From Parvibaculum indicum (GTDB lineage Bacteria > Pseudomonadota > Alphaproteobacteria > Parvibaculales > Parvibaculaceae), in NCBI RefSeq assembly GCF_011762095.1, contig NZ_JAASQO010000008.1, positions 62,001 through 126,000 on the forward strand: a DNA stretch of 64,000 nt, given 5' to 3'. Within the stretch, counting starts at the first letter, position 1. Each line of letters begins with the position of its first letter. A program made the position numbers and the translations under genes. This document shows positions 27,839 to 37,269 of this stretch, piece by piece. The notes under the pieces are model-generated. The model was not told the origin of the DNA, made no database searches, and saw only the letters and a list, made by a program, of their open reading frames with translations.

Positions 27839-28745
27839 TGAAAAGCCGCAGCCTGTCATTCTCGCGGTGGACGACGCGCCGGAAACGCTGAGCCTTCTGA
27901 CCGACATTCTCGAGAATGCCGGGATGACGGCCCTGGTCGCCCATAGCGGAAAGGGCGCCATGTCGCTTCTCTCGCATGTGTCGCCGGATCTCATCCTGAT
28001 GGATGCGTTGATGCCCGGCATGGACGGGTTCGAAACCTGTGCTGCGCTCAAGCAGGACGGAGCATTCGCGCATATCCCCGTCATTTTCATGACCGGTCTC
28101 AGCGACACCGAGCATGTGGTGCGCGGCTTCTCCTCGGGCGGCGTGGACTATGTGACGAAACCCGTCGACCCGGAAGAACTGACGGCGCGTATCCGCGTCC
28201 ATCTTGCCAATTCGCGCATGACGCAAAGCGCGCGCATGGCGCTCGACATTTCCGGCACGCCCCTTGTGGCGGTGCGCGACGATGGTGAGGTCATCTGGAT
28301 CACGCCTCAGGCATCCGATTTGTTTCGCAAGGTTCTGCCGGACGGGGAGATGTTCGGGACGCACTGGTTCGACAAGGTCACACCGGCACTTGCCCGTATG
28401 GTGGAAAACAAGCCGGGCAAGGTCCAGCTGACGGAGGGCCTCTCCACTCCCATCGTTGCGAGCTATGTCGGCGAGACGGCGCCATATGAGCATCTGATCC
28501 GGCTGAACGACGGCGATGTATCGCGCGATATGGAGCTTCTGCGCCGTGCTTTCGACCTGACCAGGCGCGAGTCGGAAGTGCTCCTATGGGTCACGCAGGG
28601 CAAGTCCAACCGGGATGTGGCCGGCATCCTCGATTGCAGCCCCCGCACCGTGAACAAGCATCTGGAGCAGATATTCAACAAGCTGAATGTCGAGAACAGA
28701 ACGGCTGCCGCTATGCTCGCAGTGCGCATTTTGGCGGACGGATAG
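27828..28745 (+). CDS. Response regulator, receiver plus LuxR-type helix-turn-helix
   Basis: This 305-residue regulator is the likely partner of the upstream kinase. The receiver domain (residues about 9-125) has acidic DD in ILAVDDAPETL, the phospho-acceptor Asp in LILMDALMPGMDG near residue 59, and the KP of DYVTKPVDPEEL. A middle region of about 100 residues has no family I recognise (ISGTPLVAVRDDGEVIWITPQASDLF looks PAS-like). The C-terminus is a LuxR/NarL DNA-binding domain: LTRRESEVLLWVTQGKSNRDVAGIL and SPRTVNKHLEQIFNKLNV. It starts inside the end of the kinase gene. I infer that it controls the divergent urea operon. Confidence 0.9.
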   Translation: MKPDEKPQPVILAVDDAPETLSLLTDILENAGMTALVAHSGKGAMSLLSHVSPDLILMDALMPGMDGFETCAALKQDGAFAHIPVIFMTGLSDTEHVVRGFSSGGVDYVTKPVDPEELTARIRVHLANSRMTQSARMALDISGTPLVAVRDDGEVIWITPQASDLFRKVLPDGEMFGTHWFDKVTPALARMVENKPGKVQLTEGLSTPIVASYVGETAPYEHLIRLNDGDVSRDMELLRRAFDLTRRESEVLLWVTQGKSNRDVAGILDCSPRTVNKHLEQIFNKLNVENRTAAAMLAVRILADG

Positions 28746-28766
28746 CCGCCGGGATCGCCGAAAAGA

Positions 28767-29711
28767 CTATGCGCCGGTCGGCGTGTTTACCGAAATGGCG
28801 GCCTTCATGATCTGCGCCACCTGTTCGCGCAGCCATTGGTGACCGGCATCATTGTCCATGGACCTGGACCAGAAGAGAGCGCCGTGAACGTCCGGCAGCT
28901 CGAATGGGAGGTGAAGTTCGGCAATCGCATATTCCTGCTTGTGACGCAGGAAATCATGATAGCCCATGATCGCCACATTGTCCGTCATCTCGACGATGGC
29001 GGGAATGGTGATCGTATCGGGCATGATGCAGCTGACTCTCCTCCGGACGCCGCGGTTTGAGAACTCGGCTTCGACCATCGCCCTCAGGGCAGGCGAGTTG
29101 GCCGTGGTGACGAATTTGAGGTCGCGCAGATCGCCGTCTTCCAACTGTTTTTCCGCCAGCGGATGCCTCGCGCGCACCGCGAAGATCAGCTTGTCTCCAT
29201 ACAAGACCTCTACGGAGATGTCGTCGTCGTTCCCGCGTACATGCGCCGGCAGGATGGTGAGGTCGATTTCGTTACGCCTGATGGCGTCGATCATCTCCGG
29301 CGGAGTTTTCATGCCCCGTTGAAAGTCGAGCACGATATTGGGCGCCTCCCGCTCAACGGCGTTGGCGAGCGCGGGAATGAGCATGAGCCGCATGAAGTCG
29401 TTGATGCCGAGCCGGAAAGTACGGTCCGATGTTTCCGGATCGAAATCCTTCATCGTTGAAAAACCGATTTCCACGGCGTTGAGCGCATGGCTGATCGGCA
29501 CGGCCAGTGCATTCGCCGCGCGCGTTGGCAGCATCGCATTGGCGGAGCGGTAGAAGAGTTGATCGTCGGTAAAATTCCTCAGCCTCGATAGCGCATTACT
29601 GACCGTCGGCTGCGACAGGTTCAGCTTGCGCGCCGCGCCACTGATGCTTCGCTCGCGGTAGATCGCGTCGAAAATCAGCAGGAGATTGAGATCGAGTTGC
29701 CGGATGTTCAT
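28767..29711 (-). CDS. LysR-family transcriptional regulator
   Basis: This 314-residue LysR-type regulator has an N-terminal winged helix-turn-helix with LNLLLIFDAIYRERSISGAARKLNLSQPTVSNALSRLRNFTDDQLFYRS, close to the NodD/NahR subgroup, and a periplasmic-binding-protein-like effector domain from about residue 92 (FRLGINDFMRLMLIPALA). GAGGAACGAG precedes the ATG at 29711; the open frame continuing upstream crosses the intergenic region and is not supported. It is divergent from the tpsA adhesin gene, so it may control that system, but the effector is unknown. Confidence 0.92.
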   Translation of the reverse strand: MNIRQLDLNLLLIFDAIYRERSISGAARKLNLSQPTVSNALSRLRNFTDDQLFYRSANAMLPTRAANALAVPISHALNAVEIGFSTMKDFDPETSDRTFRLGINDFMRLMLIPALANAVEREAPNIVLDFQRGMKTPPEMIDAIRRNEIDLTILPAHVRGNDDDISVEVLYGDKLIFAVRARHPLAEKQLEDGDLRDLKFVTTANSPALRAMVEAEFSNRGVRRRVSCIMPDTITIPAIVEMTDNVAIMGYHDFLRHKQEYAIAELHLPFELPDVHGALFWSRSMDNDAGHQWLREQVAQIMKAAISVNTPTGA

Positions 29712-29770
29712 CTCGTTCCTCTTTGCGTGACGCTCTTCGGGCTCTCGCCTTGTCGAAACAGTGCCGAAAA

Positions 29771-29799
29771 TTCCGAAAAAGAATAGGCCGAATTCGGAA
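29771..29799. promoter_or_regulatory. Possible operator between lysR and tpsA
   Basis: TTCCG (29771-29775) and CGGAA (29795-29799) bracket a perfect palindrome CCGAATTCGG (29788-29797) in the 239-base divergent region, in a locally A/T-rich stretch. Symmetric sites of this sort are typical for LysR regulators binding next to their own gene. No experimental or comparative support is available here. Confidence 0.3.
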
Positions 29800-29950
29800 A
29801 TAAAATAGTAGCCGCGTCGAAGCGGTACATTATTGATTTCACTTGGAATTTCCCATCCTGAAACGACGGCGCTCGATCCGGTGCACTGGTTCCTCTGCCG
29901 AACTTCTGCTCTTTCTTTGCGGAACGACCGGTGATGCGAGGGTATGGAAC

Positions 29951-32900
29951 ATGGGCGGATATTTCTTCCGGTGCAGGCGCTGCCGTGCGGTCCTGCTGGG
30001 AGCGGTGCTGGCGCAAGGCGCAGCATCGGCCGCGCATGCAGCCGATGCGCTGCCGACCGGCGGTCATTTTACGGCGGGCGTCGGGTCTATTGGAGGGGAC
30101 GATAACTCAGTTGCCGTCAGCCAGTCGAGCAACACCGGTATCATCGACTGGAATTCCTTCTCCATCGGGTCCGGCCACAGCGTCGTCATCGACAATGGGG
30201 CGGGTGCGACCCTCAATCGCGTCAACGGCTCGGATCTCTCGCGTATCGACGGGCTGCTCAGCGCCACGGGTTCCGCCTATCTCATCAACCGAAACGGAAT
30301 CGTGATCGGCCGCGGCGGCAAGGTTGTCACCGGCGGGTCTTTCGTCGGGTCGACGCGCGATATCTCCAACGAGGATTTCCTGAACGGCGATGCCGACCGC
30401 TTCGCCGGGACTTCTTCGGGCGATGTGGTCAATCAGGGAACCATCCGGGCGGAAGGCGGCGATGTGGTGCTGATCGGCCGCAACGTCTCGAACAGCGGCA
30501 GTATCGATGCGCCGGAGGGCACAGCCGCCATGGTCGCGGGCAATGATGTCGTCCTGCAGCCGGTGGGCGGCGACCGACGCATCTACATTCAGAGCGGTGC
30601 CGGGGACGGCGACCTCACCAATGACGGCGCGGTGACCGCGGCGCAGGCGGAGCTCGCCGCCGCGGGCGGCAATGTCTATGCGTTGGCGGGCAACACCGAA
30701 GGCGTGATCCGGGCGACGGGCAGCGAAACGAAGGATGGTCGTATCCTTCTCACCGCCGGTGGCGAGGTTTCCATCGGGGAAAAGCTCGAGGCTCGCAACG
30801 CGGATGGCTCGGGCGGCGAGGTACAGGTTCGGGCGGGCGAGATCGCCCTGTCCGGCACCGTGGACGTCTCCGCGGCGGCGGCGGGGAAGGACGGCGGCGA
30901 GGCGACGCTGATCGCGACCGGCAAGACGGCGTTCTCAGGCAAGATCGACGCGAAGGGCGGCGAGGGCGGCACGGGCGGCTTCGTCGAGACCTCGGGCGCG
31001 ACCCTCACCATCGCCGACACGGCGCGCGTGACGACGCTCGCCCAAGGCGGCACGTCGGGCATCTGGCTCATCGATCCGAACGACCTCACCATCGCGGCCT
31101 CCGGCGGCGACATCACGGGCGCGACGCTTTCCGCCAATCTCGAAGGCGGCAACGTCGCCCTGTCGAGCAATGACGGCGCGACAGACGGCAATGGCGACAT
31201 CTTCGTCAACGACGCGCTGAGCTGGTCCGCGGCGAACACGCTGACGCTGACGGCCGTCCGCAACATCGAGATCAATGAGGCCATCACCGCCGCGAATGGC
31301 GGGCTGACGCTTGCGGCGGGAAGCGGCGCCACCGTCACCACGGGCGCCGGCGGCGCCGTCGATGTCGGCACCTTCTCGCTCACCTCCGGCACATGGGAAC
31401 AGAGCGGCGCAAGCCTGCCTTCCTTCAACGCCACGGACTTCAGCTTCGACATCGAGAACGCGACTTTCCTCCGCGTGCTCGGCGGCGACGGGTCCGGCGC
31501 CGCGCCCTACCGGATCTTCGATACCTATGGCCTGCAGGGCATCGCATCGGAAAGCCTGCTCGCGGAGAGCTTCGTGCTCGCGAACGATATCGACGCTTCC
31601 GGCACGGCGGGCTGGAACGGCGGTCTGGGCTTCGATCCGATCGGCAATGATGACGACCCCTCCGATATCAAGTTCACCGGCAGCTTCGATGGGCAGGACA
31701 ACACGATCTCCGGCCTGACGATCAGCCGGCCGGGCGAAGAATGGGTCGGTCTCTTCGGCAATGCCGAGAACGCCACGTTCAGCAATCTGGTCCTGTCCGG
31801 CGGCAGCGTCACCGGCGGGGATGGAACCGGCTCCCTGCTCGGGGAGCTCTACGGAGGGTCGATCACCTCGGTTTCCACGAGCACGACGGTCGCGGGTGCG
31901 GGCTTTACCGGCGGCCTGGCGGGGGTCCTCCAGTACGGAACGATCACGCTCTCCTCCGCCAGCGGCGACGTTACCGGCTCGGGCGCCGGGATCGGCGGTC
32001 TGGCCGGTGTGACGCTCGGCATGGATATTTCCCGGTCCTATGCCACCGGCGCCGTGTCCGGCGCGGGCGGGGTCGGCGGCCTTCTGGGTTCGCTTGGCTA
32101 TGCCAGCGCCGATGGCGTGCTCGACCAATCCTTCGCCACTGGCGCGGTCACGAGCAGCGCTGACTGGGCAGGGGGGCTTGTCGGGAGCAACGAAGGCACG
32201 ATCACCAATTCCTACGCCACGGGTGCCGTTACCGGTACGGGAACGGCCAACCATATCGCCGGCTTCGTCGGACAGAACTACGGTAGCATCGGCACTTCCT
32301 ATTCGACCGGACTGGTCACCGGGCCGTCGCTGACCGGCGGTTTCGCCGGCATAAACCACGGCGATCCGTCCAACATCACGTCGGTGTACTGGAACACCGA
32401 GACCAGCGGGCAGGCGGGCGGTATCGGCAGTGGCGACGGGGGCATCACGGGGCTGACGACCGCGGAGATGCAGGGCAGTCTCCTCACTGGCTTCGACGAC
32501 GCCATCTGGGAAGCGGCGGCGGGGCTCTATCCTTATCTCGAATGGCTCTATCCTGACGGCCCCATCGGCGTTTCCGGTTTCGCCTACAGCGACGCGGGTG
32601 CGACGGCGCTGACGGGCGCCGAGATCGGCATTCTCTCCGGCGGCTCGATCCTCGGCAGCACCGGCACGGGTGCGAACGGCTACTATTATTATCTCGCTCT
32701 TCCGGGCACGCTCGACGCAGACGGTGCGCTGGCCTATCTCAATGGCGAAGCGACGCAGGGCGCGGCCTTCAGCGACAGCGTGACGGCCACCGGCGTCACC
32801 GGCATCGATATTCTCGGTCCTTCGCTCAACCTCGTCACCGGCGAGGCGACGCTGTCGGGCACGGTTGCGAACCTCACCGCGACGCTCGGTCTTTTCGCCG

Positions 32901-35900
32901 ACACGGACCTCGATTTCATCGACACGAGCGCGACCCAGCTTACCGCGAATGGCTACGGGCTTTATGTCGATGCGGCGTCGGACTATCTGCTCGATCAGGA
33001 CCTGACCGCGGGCGGGCTCCTGTCGCTGACCAGCGGCGGCGATTTCAGCATCGATGCCGACCGGACACTGAAGACGACCAATGCCGGTTCGATTCTCGTC
33101 GATAGCGGCTTTCTCTGGTCCGGCGCCGGCACGCTGACGCTCAACGCCGCCGACAACATCGCAATTGATGCGGCTATCGACGGCCAGAGTGGCGGGTTGA
33201 CCCTCTCCGCGAGTGGCAATGGCAGCAGTGACAATACCGGCACGATCTCCACGGGGGCGGGAGGCGCTGTGACTGTGGGCAATTTTGTGCTCACCAGAGG
33301 CGTTTGGGACCAGGTTGGTGGCAGCCTGCCATCGTTTTCGGCGGAGTCCATTACTGTCAGCGGACTCTCCACCTTCATTCGAGCGCAAGGTGGTGATGGC
33401 ACCTACCTCAACCCCTACCAGCTTTTCGACGTTTATGGCCTTCAGGGAATCGCCGATAGGGACCAGCGTGTCGGCGCCGGTTCCTTTGATTACAGCCTCT
33501 ATTATGAACTCGCCAACGATATCGATGCGTCAGCCACATCGTCCTGGAATAGCGGAGCGGGCTTTGATCCCGTTAACTTTTCCGGGAGTCTGGATGGAGC
33601 CGGACATACGATTGACGGGCTCTATATCAACCGGCCGTCCGAGAGCAATGTCGCACTCATAAGCTACTGGCAAGACAATTACTTCACCTCTGGGAGAGAC
33701 CTGGAAATCAAGGATCTCACACTCACCAACGCGTCTGTCACCGGAGACAGCCAGACGGCGATCCTGGTCGGCGATACCGGCGGAGGGAACTACCACGGTC
33801 ACAACATGTCGAATGTCACTGTCAGTGGCACGGTCGAGACGAATTCCTGGGGTGCGGGCGTCGGCGCCCGATATTACGGCAATATCAATCAATCGACGAT
33901 GACCAACGTGCATGCCGATGTTTCCGTGACGGTGGCTAGTGGAGGCAGTTCCGCTGCCGGTCTGGTGAGCATCATGGGCGAAGGCCTGACAATTTCGAAT
34001 TCCAGCTCGACGGGAACAATAAACGGAGGATGGGCCGGCGGACTTGTCGGAACCGTCGATGACGAAAACAACAGGATCGAAACCTCCTATTCGACGGCGA
34101 CAGTCATCGCGTCGGGCAGTTTCAGGGTGGGTGGGGGACTGGTCGGTGAAACGGAAGACCTCACGATTTCGAACTCCTATTTTGCCGGGCAGATGCTCGG
34201 CATCGACGGAGCCTCGGCGGGCGGCCTTGTCGGCAGTGCCGACAGAAACACGGTCATTGAAAATTCCTTTGTTACTGGTCTCGTGGAGGCCGAAGGGTAT
34301 GCGGGGGCACTTGTCGCTGACGTCAGCGACAGCAACGTATCCATAACCAATGCGGCCTGGGACATCGGGACGACCGGGCAGAGCGACGCGATCGGTTACG
34401 CGCCCTCCTTCTATACCCCGACGGTGACCAACACCGGCAGCCGGACGACGGCGCAGATGCAGGGCACGCTCGACTTCGGTCTCGGCTTCAGCCTCGACAA
34501 CACCATCTGGGCGACCGGCGACGGGCTCTATCCCTATTTCAGCTGGCAGTACGACACGACGCCGGTTGCTGTCTCGGGCATCGCCTATGGCGACAACGGC
34601 TCGACGGCGCTTGCCGGCGCGAACGTCAATGCGATTACGGGCGGCGACCTGTTCGGATCGGCCGTCACCGGCGCCAACGGTTACTACTATATCCTGCGCG
34701 AGGCGGGATCGCTCGACGCGTCCGGGGTGCTCGCCTATCTCGATGGCGAAAGCACGCAGGCCGCGGCCCTTGGCGACAACGTCACAAGCAGCGGCGTCAC
34801 TGGGCTCAATATTTACGGCTCATCGCTCAACCTCGTCACGAACGAGGCGGCGCTGTCCGATACGGTCGCAAACCTCACCACGGCGCTCGGCTCCTATACC
34901 GACACCGATATCGATTTCATCGACACGAGCGCGACCCAGCTCACCGCGAGCGGCCAGGGTCTTTATCTCAATGCCGCGTCCAACTACATGCTCGATCGGG
35001 ACCTGACCGCGGGCGGCCTTCTGTCGCTGACCAGCGGCGGCGCCTTCACCATCGACGGCGACCGGGTGCTGAAGACAACCGATGCCGGTTCGATCCTGCT
35101 CAACAGCGGCGTCACCTGGAATGGCACCGGCACGCTGACGCTGACCTCTGACGACGATATCGCGCTCAACGGCGCGATCGACGGCCAGAACGGCGGATTG
35201 ACGCTGCGCGCCTATGGCACTGGCGGAAGCGACTACGTCGGTACGATCAGCACCGGCTCCAACGGCACGGTCGATGTCGGCACCTTCAATCTCCCGAAGG
35301 GCTACTGGTATCAGGTCGGGGCGAGCCTGCCGTCCTTCGAGGCGCTTGATTTCAGGACGAACCACCACAACGCAAGCTTTGTCAGGGTGCAGGGTGGCGA
35401 TGGTTCCGTCGCGGACCCTTATCAGCTTTTCGATGTCTACGGCCTGCAGGGGATCACGGGACTGGATACTCTCGGGAACCAACCATCCGGCAATAACGGC
35501 CGCAGCTACCAGCTCGTCGCCGACATCGATGCCACGGGCACATCCGGATGGAACGGTGGCGCGGGGTTCGCGCCTGTCTTTCTCGCCGGCTCTCTCGATG
35601 GCGGCGGACATACCATCGACGGGCTATACGTTTACAAACCCCCCAATGACAACGCCGGCCTCATTGGTACTTGGGACAACCAACTCGAATCCGGCAGCGC
35701 CGTATCGGTTGAAATCAAGGACCTGTCTCTCACCAACGCCCATGTTGTTGCAGCCGGCAACCGTGAGGCAGGCATCCTGTTTGGACATTCGCAGAGCTAT
35801 GCCGGCACCTTGACCCTGGCCAATATCTACGTCAGTGGCACGGTGTCGTCAGGCGGCTACTATGTCGGCGGGGTCGGGGGGTACTATTCCAGCACAGAGT

Positions 35901-37267
35901 CCAGGACGGCCACGAATATTCGCGCCGACGTTGATGTTTCTGGTGGTGGTGCGAATTCCAACGTCGGTGGCCTGTTCGGCTATGTGGAAGCGGGCCTGAA
36001 CCTCACGGACTCAAGCTTTACCGGAACCGTTTCCGGCACGCTCGCTGGCGGACTGATCGGTTATACATATGATGACGGTAGCATCACGAATTCCTGGGCG
36101 TCGGCAACAGTCACATCGGTGGGCAGCGGCAGCAACGTGGGTGGTCTCGTCGGCCGCCTTGATAGCAATTTCTCGATTTCGGACTCCTGGTTTTCCGGAT
36201 CGGTCCTCGGGACCGACAGCAATGCCTTGGTAGGCGGGCTGGTTGGTTTTGCGAGCGACAATGTCGGAATCTCCAACTCCTTCACATCGGGCAGCACGAT
36301 CGCGTCGGGCGACTCCGGCATCGCGGGCGGATTGGTCGGCATGGCGGACGGGCTTCATGTCTCCGATTCCTACGCATCGGGCAGCACCGTTGCGTCGGGT
36401 GGCTCCGGCATCGCCGGCGGGCTCATCGGCTGGAGCAGACGGGCCAGCGTCAGCACCTCATACGCCTCGGGCCTGGTGGATGGGGCCTTGTCGGGCGGCC
36501 TGGTCGGTCAGAGCGCGTACGTTTATTTCAATCTCACGGACAGTGTCTGGGACCGCGAGGCAAGCGGGCAGTCGGTGGCCGTCGGCGATCTCGGCATCGG
36601 CACCGTCTCCAATGTCGATGGCGTGACCAGCGCGCAGATGAGGCAGCTCTCGACCTTCCTCGATCACGGCTTCGACATCGACGGCGAGGGCGGCACGGCT
36701 TCGGTCTGGCGCATCTATGAGGGCTACACGGCGCCGCTGCTGCGCAGCTTCCTGACCGCGCTGACGATCACCGGGGGCAACGGCACCAAGACCTATAACG
36801 GCGGCACGACGAGCACCGACGTCGGCACGCTGACCTACAACCCATCGGGCCATGACAGCTCCCTTGTCTTCGGAACGCCGGTTTACACCTCGGCAAGCGA
36901 CGAGGAGGGCAGTTATTCCGGATCGGACCTGACGTTTAGCGGGCTTTATTCGAGCCAGCTCGGTTACGACATCACTCTCGTGCCGGGCATGCTGACGATA
37001 GGGCCCGACATGCCGCCGCTGCCGGACGATCCGACGGTGACGCCCATCGTGCCGCGTCAGCTGGAGAACAGCTGGAGCCCTGAAGAGAGTGCCATGGGAC
37101 CGGGAGAGGAGTCGGGTGGCTTCTGGGCTCTGCCGCTCATCCTCGAAGCGTGGCGTCTCGTCTTTGGCGAGGAACCCGGAAGCTGGACCTTCATCGAGGG
37201 CGATACCGGCCGCATCAACCGGATACGGCATGTATCCGGCAGCGATCTGCCGCCCGGTCGGCAATAG
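29951..37267 (+). CDS. Two-partner secretion exoprotein (TpsA), filamentous-haemagglutinin/GLUG type
   Basis: This is a giant secreted adhesin-like protein, about 2438 residues from the ATG at 29951 (GAGGG upstream). A signal peptide ends near AHAAD. The TPS domain follows (GIIDWNSFSIGSGHSVVIDNG; NRNG motif in LINRNGIVIGRGGKV near residue 115), then a beta-helical stretch ending at GIWLIDPNDLTI near residue 370. Three large modules each carry GGDGxxxxPYxxFDxYGLQGI and arrays of GGLVG-containing GLUG repeats. They are separated by two near-identical linkers (about residues 870-1165 and 1540-1835). A MBG-like domain (TITGGNGTKTYNGG) begins near residue 2272, before a Pro-rich tail. The function, probably adhesion or contact, is inferred from the family. 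The tpsB gene follows after two bases. Confidence 0.92.
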   Translation: MGGYFFRCRRCRAVLLGAVLAQGAASAAHAADALPTGGHFTAGVGSIGGDDNSVAVSQSSNTGIIDWNSFSIGSGHSVVIDNGAGATLNRVNGSDLSRIDGLLSATGSAYLINRNGIVIGRGGKVVTGGSFVGSTRDISNEDFLNGDADRFAGTSSGDVVNQGTIRAEGGDVVLIGRNVSNSGSIDAPEGTAAMVAGNDVVLQPVGGDRRIYIQSGAGDGDLTNDGAVTAAQAELAAAGGNVYALAGNTEGVIRATGSETKDGRILLTAGGEVSIGEKLEARNADGSGGEVQVRAGEIALSGTVDVSAAAAGKDGGEATLIATGKTAFSGKIDAKGGEGGTGGFVETSGATLTIADTARVTTLAQGGTSGIWLIDPNDLTIAASGGDITGATLSANLEGGNVALSSNDGATDGNGDIFVNDALSWSAANTLTLTAVRNIEINEAITAANGGLTLAAGSGATVTTGAGGAVDVGTFSLTSGTWEQSGASLPSFNATDFSFDIENATFLRVLGGDGSGAAPYRIFDTYGLQGIASESLLAESFVLANDIDASGTAGWNGGLGFDPIGNDDDPSDIKFTGSFDGQDNTISGLTISRPGEEWVGLFGNAENATFSNLVLSGGSVTGGDGTGSLLGELYGGSITSVSTSTTVAGAGFTGGLAGVLQYGTITLSSASGDVTGSGAGIGGLAGVTLGMDISRSYATGAVSGAGGVGGLLGSLGYASADGVLDQSFATGAVTSSADWAGGLVGSNEGTITNSYATGAVTGTGTANHIAGFVGQNYGSIGTSYSTGLVTGPSLTGGFAGINHGDPSNITSVYWNTETSGQAGGIGSGDGGITGLTTAEMQGSLLTGFDDAIWEAAAGLYPYLEWLYPDGPIGVSGFAYSDAGATALTGAEIGILSGGSILGSTGTGANGYYYYLALPGTLDADGALAYLNGEATQGAAFSDSVTATGVTGIDILGPSLNLVTGEATLSGTVANLTATLGLFADTDLDFIDTSATQLTANGYGLYVDAASDYLLDQDLTAGGLLSLTSGGDFSIDADRTLKTTNAGSILVDSGFLWSGAGTLTLNAADNIAIDAAIDGQSGGLTLSASGNGSSDNTGTISTGAGGAVTVGNFVLTRGVWDQVGGSLPSFSAESITVSGLSTFIRAQGGDGTYLNPYQLFDVYGLQGIADRDQRVGAGSFDYSLYYELANDIDASATSSWNSGAGFDPVNFSGSLDGAGHTIDGLYINRPSESNVALISYWQDNYFTSGRDLEIKDLTLTNASVTGDSQTAILVGDTGGGNYHGHNMSNVTVSGTVETNSWGAGVGARYYGNINQSTMTNVHADVSVTVASGGSSAAGLVSIMGEGLTISNSSSTGTINGGWAGGLVGTVDDENNRIETSYSTATVIASGSFRVGGGLVGETEDLTISNSYFAGQMLGIDGASAGGLVGSADRNTVIENSFVTGLVEAEGYAGALVADVSDSNVSITNAAWDIGTTGQSDAIGYAPSFYTPTVTNTGSRTTAQMQGTLDFGLGFSLDNTIWATGDGLYPYFSWQYDTTPVAVSGIAYGDNGSTALAGANVNAITGGDLFGSAVTGANGYYYILREAGSLDASGVLAYLDGESTQAAALGDNVTSSGVTGLNIYGSSLNLVTNEAALSDTVANLTTALGSYTDTDIDFIDTSATQLTASGQGLYLNAASNYMLDRDLTAGGLLSLTSGGAFTIDGDRVLKTTDAGSILLNSGVTWNGTGTLTLTSDDDIALNGAIDGQNGGLTLRAYGTGGSDYVGTISTGSNGTVDVGTFNLPKGYWYQVGASLPSFEALDFRTNHHNASFVRVQGGDGSVADPYQLFDVYGLQGITGLDTLGNQPSGNNGRSYQLVADIDATGTSGWNGGAGFAPVFLAGSLDGGGHTIDGLYVYKPPNDNAGLIGTWDNQLESGSAVSVEIKDLSLTNAHVVAAGNREAGILFGHSQSYAGTLTLANIYVSGTVSSGGYYVGGVGGYYSSTESRTATNIRADVDVSGGGANSNVGGLFGYVEAGLNLTDSSFTGTVSGTLAGGLIGYTYDDGSITNSWASATVTSVGSGSNVGGLVGRLDSNFSISDSWFSGSVLGTDSNALVGGLVGFASDNVGISNSFTSGSTIASGDSGIAGGLVGMADGLHVSDSYASGSTVASGGSGIAGGLIGWSRRASVSTSYASGLVDGALSGGLVGQSAYVYFNLTDSVWDREASGQSVAVGDLGIGTVSNVDGVTSAQMRQLSTFLDHGFDIDGEGGTASVWRIYEGYTAPLLRSFLTALTITGGNGTKTYNGGTTSTDVGTLTYNPSGHDSSLVFGTPVYTSASDEEGSYSGSDLTFSGLYSSQLGYDITLVPGMLTIGPDMPPLPDDPTVTPIVPRQLENSWSPEESAMGPGEESGGFWALPLILEAWRLVFGEEPGSWTFIEGDTGRINRIRHVSGSDLPPGRQ
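32567..33451 (+). repeat. Internal duplication in tpsA, copy 1
   Basis: About 885 bases encoding VSGFAYSDAGATALTG through the next FDVYGLQGI recur about 2.0 kb further on. Shared blocks include FIDTSATQLTA, DLTAGGLLSLTSGG and AAIDGQSGGLTL. The first part resembles a carboxypeptidase-regulatory-like linker. Confidence 0.85.
34568..35455 (+). repeat. Internal duplication in tpsA, copy 2
   Basis: This is the second copy of the segment at 32567-33451, offset by 2001 to 2004 bases, encoding VSGIAYGDNGSTALAG through FDVYGLQGI with many identical blocks (FIDTSATQLTA, DLTAGGLLSLTSGG, AIDGQNGGLTL). The region between the copies holds a more divergent GLUG array. Confidence 0.85.
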
Positions 37268-37269
37268 AG

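Noticed and set aside
30935-33388. 817-codon open frame antisense to tpsA
   Set aside because: Repetitive Gly/Thr/Ala codons of the adhesin produce an open antisense frame. There is no start signal or family match.
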